From Demequina sediminis (GTDB lineage: Bacteria; Actinomycetota; Actinomycetes; Actinomycetales; Demequinaceae): a DNA stretch of 64,000 nucleotides. The notes beneath the pieces were generated by a model. It was given only the letters and a program-made list of their open reading frames with translations. It did no database searches and had not been told where the DNA came from. The stretch covers positions 1,488,001 through 1,552,000 of the forward strand of contig NZ_AP027736.1 of NCBI RefSeq assembly GCF_030296675.1, written 5' to 3'. Positions within the stretch are counted from its first letter, which is position 1; every line of letters starts with the position of its first letter. Made by a program: the position numbers and the translations under genes. Positions 53,500 through 61,806 of this stretch are shown here, piece after piece.

Positions 53500-53791
53500 G
53501 TCGGCTCCGCCACACGTTTTCGCGGCTCCGCCACACGGGTCTCGGCGTGTCGCCGGCGCGTCGCGCCCGCGGAGGCCGCTGAGGGCCGATGCAGAGCTTG
53601 CGTGTGTGGCGGAGCCGCAAGTAGGTGCGGCGTGGCAGCTTCCGACCCCTCGCGGTGAGCGTCGGCTCCGCCACACGTTTTCGCGGCTCCGCCACACGGG
53701 TCTCGGCGTGTCGCCGGCGCGTCGCGCCCGCGGAGGCCGCTGAGGGCCGATGCAGAGCTTGCGTGTGTGGCGGAGCCGCAAGTAGGTGCGG
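53500..53791. repeat. Two identical 131-bp repeats, 161 bp apart
   Basis: Copy 1 spans 53500-53630 and copy 2 spans 53661-53791, identical by eye. Each begins with two copies of GGCTCCGCCACACG and ends with its inverse, GTGTGGCGGAGCC, so each unit can fold back on itself. A 30-base unrelated spacer separates them. No transposase or coding gene is present; the readings through here are repetitive and not credible proteins. The stretch 53429-53948 holds no gene. Confidence 0.9.
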
Positions 53792-53868
53792 TGTGGCGGA
53801 GCCGCAAGTAGGTGCGGTGTGGCGGAGCCGCAAGTAGGTGCGGCGTGGCAGAGCCGCAAGTAGGTGCG
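53765..53868. repeat. Tandem 26-bp repeats, four copies
   Basis: The unit GTGTGGCGGAGCCGCAAGTA plus GGTGCG repeats directly at 53765, 53791, 53817 and 53843, the last with two changes (GCGTGGCAGAG). A partial fifth copy begins at 53869. The first unit is the tail of the second 131-bp repeat, so the array seems to have grown from that end. No spacers separate the units, unlike a CRISPR array. Confidence 0.9.
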
Positions 53869-53890
53869 GTGTGGCAGAGCCCAGACGTGA

Positions 53891-53931
53891 CTCGGGGCCC
53901 CGCCGGCGAGGAGATCCGGCGAGGCCCCGAG
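53891..53931 (-). terminator. Terminator hairpin of the GH43-like gene
   Basis: CTCGGGGCC (53891-53899) pairs with GGCCCCGAG (53923-53931), with an inner GCCGG/CCGGC pairing. It lies 18 bases downstream of the glycosidase stop on the minus strand. The location and stem strength make termination likely despite the lack of a clear U-run. Confidence 0.7.
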
Positions 53932-53948
53932 CATGGGGGTGGGGGTCG

Positions 53949-56900
53949 TTAGTCGAGCTGGTTGAAGCGGTAGAGGAAGGTGGCCATCGCGTCACGCTTG
54001 GTGTACGACAACGGCCTGTACTCCTGACCCGAGGGCGTCGACCAGCCGGTCGTGATGCCGGTCGACTCCAGCCACGTGATCTCCGTGAAGAACTCCGTCG
54101 ACGACGCAGTCACATCCGCAAACGGAGACTCACCAGGATCCGTCCAGGCAGGCTCCCCCGCATACCGGTACAAGAACGCGGCCATCGCATCCCTCTTCAC
54201 CGGAGCAAGCGGACGGAACTCACGCCCCTCAGACGTCTCCCAACCCGTGGAGATGCCCTCCTGGAACATCCACACAATCTCCTCATAGAACTCCGTCGAC
54301 GTCGGCGTCACGTCCACGAACGGAGACTCGGCAGGAAGCGTCACCTCAGGAGAACCCGCATACCGGTACAAGAACGCCGCCATCGCATCACGCTTAATCT
54401 GCGCCAACGGACGGAACTCCTGACCAGACGCAGTCGACCAGCCCGTGCTAATCCCCTCCGCAGCAAGCCACCCAATCGCCACAGCATGCTCCGAACCCTC
54501 GACGTCGATGAACTCGATCGCGGGCTCCTCGATCGTGACCTCGATCGAGACCTCGGCGAGGGCGGGGTTCAGCTCCTCCGTGGCCGTCATGTCCAGGATC
54601 GGCATGCCGGTCGAGGTGAAGTGGACCAGCTTCGCGTGAGCGTTGCGGCGCGGGTCGAAGAGGCCGCCGTCGGTCGCGGTACCCGAGGGAACGTCCGTGT
54701 CGGCGTACGAGCGGGCGTGGTAGACGAGCACGGGGTTGCCGAACTCGTCGACAGTGAAGGAGTTGTGACCCATCCCGTACATGCCCTCGACATCGCCGGT
54801 GCCCAGGTAGGGGTACTGCGCCTTGTGCCACGACGCGGGGTCGAGCAGGTCATCGTCCTCGTCGGCCCACAGGAACGAGATGTTGTACGAGGTGTTGACC
54901 GCGGACGACGAGAAGGCGATGAAGATCTTGCCGCCGTGCTTGAGGACGGCGGCGCCCTCGTTGACGGGGGTGCCCGACTCGCTCTCGATCTCCCACGCGT
55001 ACTCGGGCGCGGTGATCTCGATCGAGTCGCTCGTCAGCTGCAGTGGGTTGTCCGTGTCGACCGACGCCATGCGCAGCGTCGACAGCGCCCACTTGTCGGC
55101 CCAGATCATGTAGTCGACGCCGTCGTGCTCGAAGTGCGTCATGTCGAGCGCGAAGTTTCCCGTGAACGCGGTGGAGTCCGTGGCTGCCGGCTGGACGTAG
55201 CCAACCGTCTCCCAGTTCTCGGGCTGCAGCGGGCCGTCGCCGGAGAACTCGCCGCCCACGTACTTGAGGAGCGCGGGCTGCTTGTCCCACACATTCGAGT
55301 TGCGCGAGGTCGTGAAGAGGATGTACCAGTCGTCGCCGATCTTGGCGAGCTCGGGCGCCCACACGTAGGTGTTGAAACCGGGGTGGTCCGCCTGATGCCA
55401 GATGGTCACCTCCTCCGCCTCGGCGGCGTCGAGGCCCTCGAGCGTCGCCGCGCGGCGAAGCACCACCCGGTCGTAGCCGTTCGGGTCGCTCGCACGGAAC
55501 ATCGGGTACGAGCCCGTGAGGTAGTACATGCCGTCGTCGCCCACCGTGACATCGGGGTCCGCGCGCTTCCACGCGAGCGGAGCGAGGTCGGTGGTGGACA
55601 GCGGGGCCTGCACGATGCCGTCGACGGTGTAGGTACCCGGCTCGCCCGACTCGATCGCCGAGGTGTCCCACTCGACGCCCATCTCGACCGACTGCCCGCT
55701 CGAGTACCGCACGGTGGCGGACTCGGGCAGCGCGACCTCGCCAGCGGCCTCGACCGTCACGGGAGCGAACGCGTCGACCGACGTCGAGTGCACACGCTCG
55801 AGCCGCAGCTCGGTCGCGAGCGTGTCATACGCCTCGGCGCTGAGCCCGATCGCGTCGGTCGCGAGCGCGCCCGCGGGGAAGGAACCCGCAGTGAAGGAGG
55901 GCGCCTGGGCGACCTCGACGGGCTCGCTGAAGGTCACGAAGTCAGGGGTGGTGACCTCGTAGTTGACGTCCGCCGCGGTGTAGAGCAGCCGGTACGCGAG
56001 GAGCGCGTTGTCGTACTCGACGTCCACGCGGGTCACGCCCGCGGTCCCTGGCGCAAAGGTCACGCGACGCTGGTTCGCGTAGGTGACCAGGTCATCGGTC
56101 TCGAACACGTAGCCATCGTTGGCGGTCGTGCCGGGAATCGTGACGAACAGCCCGTAGCCCCCGTCGGGAGCGTGGAACGCGGTGGGCGACGTGATCTCGC
56201 GGTTGACGTCGGTGTTTACGTCCGCCGCGGAGGGGAAGAGCACGCCCTTGTTGTCGTTGAGCGCGGAGAAGGTCTCGCCGTCCTCGGACAGCGCAAGGTG
56301 CACACTCGCCGTGTCGTCGTTGGTCTGCGGCGTGCGGATGTACGTGCCTAGGTAGCCGGCGACCTCCGCCAGCACGGTGACCGGGTACGTGCGCACCGCG
56401 GTGAGTCCGTCGTTGGCAAACGTCGCCGTGAGGACCACGTCCTCATCGGTCGCGGCGCGAGCAACCTCGCCTGCGGCGGACACGATGACTGGAGCGGAGG
56501 ACTCCCACGTCACCGCGGCGCCCTCCACGTCCGTCGCCAGCGTGATGTCGTCCCACAGCACCGAGACGCCCAGGTCGAAGCCGTCCGCGATCCGGTCGAG
56601 CTCCGCCTGCGGGTTGTCCGCGATCACCGTGACGTCGAACGTGCGCACCAGCTCCTGACCCGCGAGCGTCAGCGTCGCGGTGAGCGTCACGGCGGCGTTG
56701 ACGTCGGTCGGCCGGTTCACCACCCCGTCGAGGCCGATCACGGCGGGGTTGGAGGTCTCCCACACGATGCTCGAACCGCTCTGCCCCGTCGCGGGCAGGG
56801 TCACGTCGCCGGTGATGCCCAGCGGGTCGAAGCCCAGCGCGTCGGCATCGGCCTCGAGGGCGGCCGTGATGACGGATGGGTCGTCCACGCCGTCGTAGTA

Positions 56901-57683
56901 GGACGCGAGAACGTCCTCGTCCGACAGCGCTGCGGTGTACACCCGGACGTCCCGCACGTCGCCGTTGTAGTACGGATCGGCGTACGAGGAGCGGCCGATA
57001 TAGCTCACGAGGTTGGGGCCGAAGTCGGTCACGGTCCGCGTGGTCGCCACCGTGCCCACCGGCTCGCCATTGAAGTAGCCGGTGATCGACGTGGGCGTGA
57101 TCACCGTCGTGTAGAGGCTCCACTCGTTCGCCGGGGTCACCGGGCCAGCGACGCCAAAGGCCGAGTTGGTCGGGCTGATGCCGTACTCGGTGCTCCACGG
57201 CGACGACGGCGAGCTCCCGTTGGTCACGACGGTCTTGAAGCGTCCCGCGGGGTTCCTGGGGTTGAGCAGCCAGTACTGGGCCGGCGGGTTCGCGGAGGAG
57301 CCGAAGAACATCGCGGCGTAGTTGCCCGAGCCCGTGCGGTTGCGCAGCCATGTCGAGATCGTCAGCGTGTCCTCGCCGTCGAAGGTGCCCGTGGGGATCC
57401 GCACGTGCCCGGCGCCGGAGGAACTGCCGCCGCCCGGCAGGGTCAAGACGCCCGCCTCGGTGTCGACCGCGGCGCCCGTGCCGAGCACGGTGCCGTCGTT
57501 CCCGTTGCCCGACACGTCGGACACGAGAGAGTCGGCGATCGAGTCGGAGAAGTCGTAGTGGAGGAGGAGGTCGGCCTCATGCGGCTCGAGGACATCCGCG
57601 GCGGCGGGACCCGCCGACACGAGGATGCTCGCGGCAAGCGAGGCGAGGGCGGCGGCCGCGAGGCCAGGGCGGGACAGGTGCAT
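53949..57683 (-). CDS. Secreted multidomain GH43-like glycosidase with SLH-like repeats
   Basis: A 1,244-residue exported protein. The order is signal peptide (1-29, cleavage near AAA-DV), LamG/concanavalin-like domain (about 38-265), two Ig-like bacterial repeats (275-355, 358-440), a first five-bladed-propeller-like region (443-625), an Ig-like domain (630-690), a GH43 catalytic propeller (700-1035) and three SLH-like repeats (about 1055-1110, 1118-1177, 1185-1243). Likely catalytic residues are D709 in RADPDV, D847 in FALDMTH and E909 in VNEGAAV; H973 in GMGHNSF is also typical. Arabinan or xylan side chains are plausible substrates. SLH-like repeats suggest surface attachment. Two LacI-like sites lie upstream. 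Confidence 0.88.
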   Translation of the reverse strand: MHLSRPGLAAAALASLAASILVSAGPAAADVLEPHEADLLLHYDFSDSIADSLVSDVSGNGNDGTVLGTGAAVDTEAGVLTLPGGGSSSGAGHVRIPTGTFDGEDTLTISTWLRNRTGSGNYAAMFFGSSANPPAQYWLLNPRNPAGRFKTVVTNGSSPSSPWSTEYGISPTNSAFGVAGPVTPANEWSLYTTVITPTSITGYFNGEPVGTVATTRTVTDFGPNLVSYIGRSSYADPYYNGDVRDVRVYTAALSDEDVLASYYDGVDDPSVITAALEADADALGFDPLGITGDVTLPATGQSGSSIVWETSNPAVIGLDGVVNRPTDVNAAVTLTATLTLAGQELVRTFDVTVIADNPQAELDRIADGFDLGVSVLWDDITLATDVEGAAVTWESSAPVIVSAAGEVARAATDEDVVLTATFANDGLTAVRTYPVTVLAEVAGYLGTYIRTPQTNDDTASVHLALSEDGETFSALNDNKGVLFPSAADVNTDVNREITSPTAFHAPDGGYGLFVTIPGTTANDGYVFETDDLVTYANQRRVTFAPGTAGVTRVDVEYDNALLAYRLLYTAADVNYEVTTPDFVTFSEPVEVAQAPSFTAGSFPAGALATDAIGLSAEAYDTLATELRLERVHSTSVDAFAPVTVEAAGEVALPESATVRYSSGQSVEMGVEWDTSAIESGEPGTYTVDGIVQAPLSTTDLAPLAWKRADPDVTVGDDGMYYLTGSYPMFRASDPNGYDRVVLRRAATLEGLDAAEAEEVTIWHQADHPGFNTYVWAPELAKIGDDWYILFTTSRNSNVWDKQPALLKYVGGEFSGDGPLQPENWETVGYVQPAATDSTAFTGNFALDMTHFEHDGVDYMIWADKWALSTLRMASVDTDNPLQLTSDSIEITAPEYAWEIESESGTPVNEGAAVLKHGGKIFIAFSSSAVNTSYNISFLWADEDDDLLDPASWHKAQYPYLGTGDVEGMYGMGHNSFTVDEFGNPVLVYHARSYADTDVPSGTATDGGLFDPRRNAHAKLVHFTSTGMPILDMTATEELNPALAEVSIEVTIEEPAIEFIDVEGSEHAVAIGWLAAEGISTGWSTASGQEFRPLAQIKRDAMAAFLYRYAGSPEVTLPAESPFVDVTPTSTEFYEEIVWMFQEGISTGWETSEGREFRPLAPVKRDAMAAFLYRYAGEPAWTDPGESPFADVTASSTEFFTEITWLESTGITTGWSTPSGQEYRPLSYTKRDAMATFLYRFNQLD

Positions 57684-57908
57684 CGTCGATCCTCACATCA
57701 TTGTGGTGGTCCGTTGTCACGCAAGTTAGCGCTCACAACCGAGCGTGTCAACGTCAACATTGGAGCCGGATTTGTGGGGTCCAGGCACTTATCTCGGCCC
57801 ATCGCGGAGCGCCTCGTAGAATGGCGTGACCCCCATGCACTGCCGCGGGTTCGCGGCTTGGGGAAGAACGCCGCGCGACCCGTGGTTCTCCCTCCAGGAG
57901 GTACCCCC
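57684..57908. promoter_or_regulatory. Divergent control region with two LacI-like operators
   Basis: GTTAGCGCTCAC (57725-57736) is a near-palindrome of the GTTAGCGCTAAC type, and TGTCAACGTCAACA (57746-57759) differs at two positions from the LacI-family consensus TGTTAACGTTAACA when read on the other strand. Their centres are about 22 bases apart, two helical turns. Both lie within 80 bases of the glycosidase start, as expected for a sugar-responsive gene. Rightward, TAGAAT at 57817 may be the -10 box of the NADH dehydrogenase gene. Confidence 0.5.
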
Positions 57909-59222
57909 ATGTCACGCACGCGCATCCTCATCCTCGGCGGTGGCTACGTCGGCCTCTACACCGCGCTGACGCTGATGCGCCGCGCCAAGGACGCCGTCGA
58001 CGTCACGGTGATCGACCGCAGGCCCTACATGACCTACGCGCCGTTCCTCCCCGAGGCGGCCGCCGGATCGATCGAACCGCGCCACGCGGTGGTGCCGCTG
58101 CGGCGCGAGCTCAAGGGCGCGCGGGTCCTGCAGGGCAAGGTCGAGACCATCGACCACGCCTCGAGATCCGTCACGGCGACCACCGACCTCGGCGAGACGC
58201 TCACTCTCGACTACGACCACATCGTCATCGCGCTCGGGGCGGTGTCGCGCACGCTGCCCATTCCGGGCCTCGCGGACTTTGGCCTTGGCTTCAAGTACGT
58301 TGAGGAGGCTATCAACCTGCGCAATCGCGTGCTCGGGCGCATCGCGCGGGCGGCCACCACGACCGACCCAGCGCTCCGCAGGAGGCTGCTCACGTTCGTG
58401 TTCGTCGGCGGCGGTTTCGCCGGGGTCGAGGCCTTCGCCGAGACGGAGGATATGGCCCGCGCCGCGCTGCGGTACTACCCCGAGTTGAAGCACGACGACC
58501 TCAACTTCGTGATGGTCGAGGCCATGGGCCGGATCCTGCCCGAGATGGGCCCCGACATGGGCGCATACACGGTCACGGAGCTTGAGCGCCGCGGCATGCG
58601 CGTCCTGCTCGAGACGCGACTCGAGAGCTGCATCGACGGCCACGTGGCGCTGTCCAACGGCGAGGCGTTCGAGGCGGACACCGTGGTCTGGACCGCCGGC
58701 GTCAAGCCCTCCCCCGTGATCCAGTCCTCGGACCTCCCGCTCGGGCCGAGGGGACACGTCAACACGGCCGCGACGTTGCAGGTCATCGACGACTCTGGCA
58801 TTCCCCTGCCCGGCGCGTGGGCCGCCGGCGACTGCGCCCAGGTGCCCAACCTCGTCGAGGGCGAGGGCGACTGGTGCGCCCCCAGTGCGCAGCACGCCGT
58901 GCGCCAGGCGAAGCACCTGGGCCGTAACATCGCCGCGCACCTCGCGGGCCGTCCGCTCGCGGAGTACAAGCACAAGCACCTGGGCGTGGTCGCCTCGCTC
59001 GGCCTCAACAAGGGCGTCGCCTCGACCATGGGCATCAAGCTGCGCGGGTGGCCGGCGTGGGTGATGCACCGCACGTATCACCTCCTCGCGATCCCCACCT
59101 TCAACCGCAAGGCCCGCGTGGCCCTCGACTGGACGGCGGCCGTGTTCTTCCGTCGCGACCTGGTCTCGATGGGCAGGCTGCACGAGCCCCGCCGCGCCTT
59201 CGAGGAGGCCGCTAGAAGTTAA
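57909..59222 (+). CDS. Type II NADH dehydrogenase (NAD(P)/FAD oxidoreductase)
   Basis: A 437-residue flavoprotein that passes electrons from NADH to quinone without pumping protons. The FAD fold is ILILGGGYVGLYTALTL, the NAD fold FVFVGGGFAGVEAFAE, and the second FAD motif AWAAGDCAQVPN. AQHAVRQAKHLGRNIAAHL is the quinone-site segment of this family. The C-terminus likely forms an amphipathic membrane anchor. AGGAGGTA precedes the ATG by a normal distance. A strong hairpin follows the stop. Confidence 0.9.
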   Translation: MSRTRILILGGGYVGLYTALTLMRRAKDAVDVTVIDRRPYMTYAPFLPEAAAGSIEPRHAVVPLRRELKGARVLQGKVETIDHASRSVTATTDLGETLTLDYDHIVIALGAVSRTLPIPGLADFGLGFKYVEEAINLRNRVLGRIARAATTTDPALRRRLLTFVFVGGGFAGVEAFAETEDMARAALRYYPELKHDDLNFVMVEAMGRILPEMGPDMGAYTVTELERRGMRVLLETRLESCIDGHVALSNGEAFEADTVVWTAGVKPSPVIQSSDLPLGPRGHVNTAATLQVIDDSGIPLPGAWAAGDCAQVPNLVEGEGDWCAPSAQHAVRQAKHLGRNIAAHLAGRPLAEYKHKHLGVVASLGLNKGVASTMGIKLRGWPAWVMHRTYHLLAIPTFNRKARVALDWTAAVFFRRDLVSMGRLHEPRRAFEEAARS

Positions 59223-59237
59223 CGCTCTCAGGGCATG

Positions 59238-59283
59238 GCGAAGGGCCCCGGAGGTGCGCGGTGCGCGCCCCGGGGCCCTTCGC
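59238..59283. terminator. Strong hairpin between convergent genes
   Basis: GCGAAGGGCCCCGG (59238-59251) and CCGGGGCCCTTCGC (59270-59283) are exact 14-base inverted copies around an 18-base loop. It lies 15 bases after the NADH dehydrogenase stop and 34 bases from the stop of the convergent 59318 gene, so it probably ends both transcripts. Confidence 0.8.
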
Positions 59284-59317
59284 CTGTTCGCGCCGGCTGT
59301 CCCGACCGGCGCGAGGT

Positions 59318-59797
59318 CTACGCCGCCTCGACCTCGCGGCACAACTCCTCGACCACGCAGGCGGCCTGCGCCTCGCGCGCGGCATCCTCGAGCGCGTCCT
59401 CGTCGAGCTCGCTCGACATCACCTGCACGACGCTGATGTCGAGCAGCAGGTCCTCGCGCACGATCGCGTGCGCCTCGTCGGGCCACCGAGTGCGCTCGCG
59501 CAGGCAGCGGGCGGTGTGCTCCGCGCTCAGATGGGTCACGAAGTAGCGCAGGCCCGGCACGGCGAGCATGCCCGCGTGGTACCTGGCTCCGGGGAAGTCC
59601 ACGCGCGCGACATGCGGCTCGCAGCCGTCGACCCACGCGGCCATCAGGCGGCGGAACCCGTCGATGCACATCGCGCCGGTGCCGTGATCGCCGATCAGAA
59701 CGGTCGCGCCGTCGAGGGTCTCGAGTCGCAGGGTCACCTGGGGCGAGGCCGCCGCGATCGCGGCGACCTCGGAGAGCGCCTCCCGTGACATCGCCAT
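59318..59797 (-). CDS. Hypothetical protein
   Basis: A 159-residue soluble protein that I do not recognise. It has hydrophobic strands in LETLDGATVLIGDHG and HVARVDFPGARYHAGMLAVP, and an acidic, Glu/Ala-rich helical C-terminus (ELDEDALEDAAREAQAACV). It lacks a signal peptide or membrane span. It lies downstream of hemH on the same strand after a 113-base gap, with no tight coupling. Confidence 0.55.
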   Translation of the reverse strand: MAMSREALSEVAAIAAASPQVTLRLETLDGATVLIGDHGTGAMCIDGFRRLMAAWVDGCEPHVARVDFPGARYHAGMLAVPGLRYFVTHLSAEHTARCLRERTRWPDEAHAIVREDLLLDISVVQVMSSELDEDALEDAAREAQAACVVEELCREVEAA

Positions 59798-59910
59798 GCC
59801 GTGCTCCCGCCGTCGGGGGCGGCGCGGTGCCGCCCTGTCCTGTGCCGCCCACTGTAGGCGGAACGACGGGAATACGCAACGAGCCCGTTGCTTAATTCAC
59901 GGCTGGCCCG

Positions 59911-61098
59911 TCAGGCCGATGCGACGGTGGGCTTCGGCGCGCGGCCCAGGCAGCAGTCGGTCGGGCAGACGTCCTGCCACGGGCCCAGCGCCGTGAGCGC
60001 CACCCGCTCGCGCGGGGAGTCGCCCTCACGCGCCACGTGGCGCTCCTCGACCAGGTCCACGAGCCCCGCGACGAAAGCGGGATCGATCCCCACCGTGGGC
60101 ACGCGGACAGCCGCGAGGCCGCGCTCGGCGCACGTCTCGAGGGCCTCGTTGTCGAGGTCCCACGCGACCTCCATGTGGTCGGACACGAAGCCGATCGGCG
60201 AGATGACCACGCCCGTGACCGACTCCGGCAGCGCCTCGATAGCGTCGTTGATGTCAGGCTCGAGCCACGGCACCTCGGGCGCTCCGGAGCGCGACTGGAA
60301 GACGAGCGACCAGTCCACACCAGGGAATTCGTCGCCCACGGCATCCATGATGAGCGCCGCGACCGCGCGCTGCTGCTCGACGTACCAGCCCCCGCCCGCG
60401 TGCCACTCGTTCTCTCCGCCCGTGGGCACGGCCGTCCCGTCGGGGCGGGCCTCGCGCGGACCCGACAGGTCAGCCGCCGCGGTGGGAATCGAGTGCGTCG
60501 CGAACAACACGTGGGGCTGCGCGCCGGAGTCCGACTCGACCAGCTGGTGCAGTCCCGAGCGCACCGCCGCGACGTTGGGCGTCACGAAGCCGGGGTGATC
60601 GAAGTACTGGCGCACCTTGTGCAACTCGAGCTCGCCCTCGAGCCCCGTCTCCGCGAGCGCGGTCGCGAGGTCCTCGCGATACGCGCGACAGCCCGAGTAG
60701 CTCGAGAAGGCGGTCGTCACGAGGACCAGCACCTTGCGGTGGCCATCGGCGTGCAGCTCGCGCAGGGCATCGGCGAAGTAGGGCGCCCAGAAGCGGTTGC
60801 CCCAGTACACGGGCAGGCCCAGGCCGCGCTCGGCGATCTCGGCCTCAAGGGCGGCCTTGAGCGCGCGGTTCTGGTCGTTGATCGGGCTGATCCCGCCGAA
60901 GTGGCGGTAGTGGTGCGCGACCTCTTCGAGGCGCTCGTCCGGGATGCCGCGCCCGCGCGTGACGTTGCGCAGGTACGGGATGACGTCGTCCTGCCCCTCG
61001 GGTCCGCCGAATCCCGCGAGCAGGATCGCGTCGTACGTGGTCGCGGGCAGGATGCGGGACGATGCCGCGAGCGGCGGGAGCGTCGTGTCCTGGCTCAT
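59911..61098 (-). CDS. hemH: Coproporphyrin III ferrochelatase
   Basis: Inserts iron into coproporphyrin III in the coproporphyrin-dependent haem route, 395 residues. Core motifs are ILLAGFGGPEGQDDVIPYL, HYRHFGGISPIN, VYWGNRFWAPYFADAL and LFATHSIPTA with the metal-site histidine. The C-terminal CPTDCCLGR supplies cysteines for the [2Fe-2S] cluster found in actinobacterial enzymes. The ATG overlaps the hemQ stop as ATGA. Being in line with hemE, hemY and hemQ supports the coproporphyrin pathway rather than protoporphyrin. Confidence 0.95.
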   Translation of the reverse strand: MSQDTTLPPLAASSRILPATTYDAILLAGFGGPEGQDDVIPYLRNVTRGRGIPDERLEEVAHHYRHFGGISPINDQNRALKAALEAEIAERGLGLPVYWGNRFWAPYFADALRELHADGHRKVLVLVTTAFSSYSGCRAYREDLATALAETGLEGELELHKVRQYFDHPGFVTPNVAAVRSGLHQLVESDSGAQPHVLFATHSIPTAAADLSGPREARPDGTAVPTGGENEWHAGGGWYVEQQRAVAALIMDAVGDEFPGVDWSLVFQSRSGAPEVPWLEPDINDAIEALPESVTGVVISPIGFVSDHMEVAWDLDNEALETCAERGLAAVRVPTVGIDPAFVAGLVDLVEERHVAREGDSPRERVALTALGPWQDVCPTDCCLGRAPKPTVASA

Positions 61099-61769
61099 GA
61101 CGCGAGCACCTCCACTGCCTCGGCGGTGCTGACGCGGCGGCCGGTGTAGAACGGCAGTTCCTCGCGCACGTGGCGGCGAGCCTCCGTGTAGCGCAGGTCG
61201 CGCATCATGTCGACGAGCTCCGTGACGTCGTCCGCCTCCATCGGCAGCAGCCACTCGTAGTCGCCCAACGCGAAGGCCGCGACCGTGTTGGCGATCACTC
61301 CCGCGTACTTCGAGCCGGCGATGCCGTGCTCGCGGAGCATGACCGACCTCTCCTCCTCCGGCAGCAGGTACCACTCGTAGGACCGCACGAAGGGGTAGAC
61401 GGTCAGCCAGTCGCGCGCGCGCTCACCGCGCAAGAAGCCGGGGACGTGACGCTTGTTGAACTCGGCGTCACGGTGGACACCCGCCGCGGACCAGGTCAGA
61501 CGCGTGTCCGCGAGGAGTTCGGTCGCGCGCAGCTCGCGCAGCGCGAGCTGCAGGTCCTCGAGCACGGGGCCGTGGAGCCACAGCATGACGGTGCCGTCGG
61601 CGCGCAGTCCGGTGACGTCGTAGATGCCGCGCAGCGTGACGTCGTGCTCGGCGAGCTCGGCGACCGCGGCGTCGAAGTGCTCGACGACATCGGCGAGGTC
61701 CTCGTCCGGCGCGTCGAGCATGCCGTCGAGGACGGAGAACAGGGTGAAGCCGTGCGGGGTGTCGGTCAT
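61095..61769 (-). CDS. hemQ: Coproheme decarboxylase (HemQ/ChdC)
   Basis: Converts coproheme to haem b with hydrogen peroxide, 224 residues, chlorite-dismutase fold. The catalytic tyrosine is in TVYPFVRSYEWYLL, and FNKRHVPGFLRG and GDYEWLLPMEADD are family blocks. It is the enzyme that marks the coproporphyrin-dependent pathway of Gram-positive bacteria. It lies 37 bases after hemY and is translationally coupled to hemH. Confidence 0.95.
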   Translation of the reverse strand: MTDTPHGFTLFSVLDGMLDAPDEDLADVVEHFDAAVAELAEHDVTLRGIYDVTGLRADGTVMLWLHGPVLEDLQLALRELRATELLADTRLTWSAAGVHRDAEFNKRHVPGFLRGERARDWLTVYPFVRSYEWYLLPEEERSVMLREHGIAGSKYAGVIANTVAAFALGDYEWLLPMEADDVTELVDMMRDLRYTEARRHVREELPFYTGRRVSTAEAVEVLAS

Positions 61770-61806
61770 GAGGACATCATCCGTCGAGAGGGGCCCCCAG
61801 GGGAAA

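Noticed and set aside
53765-53880. Possible CRISPR array
   Set aside because: The 26-base units abut directly with no unique spacers, and there are no cas genes.
53406-53995. Several Arg/Thr/Ala-rich readings through the repeat cluster
   Set aside because: They are translations of the DNA repeats in different frames, have no ribosome sites and no recognisable domain.
53838-56351. An 837-residue plus-strand reading opposite the glycosidase
   Set aside because: It is antisense to a gene with clear domains and has the Arg/Val/Glu-rich composition of a high-G+C shadow frame.
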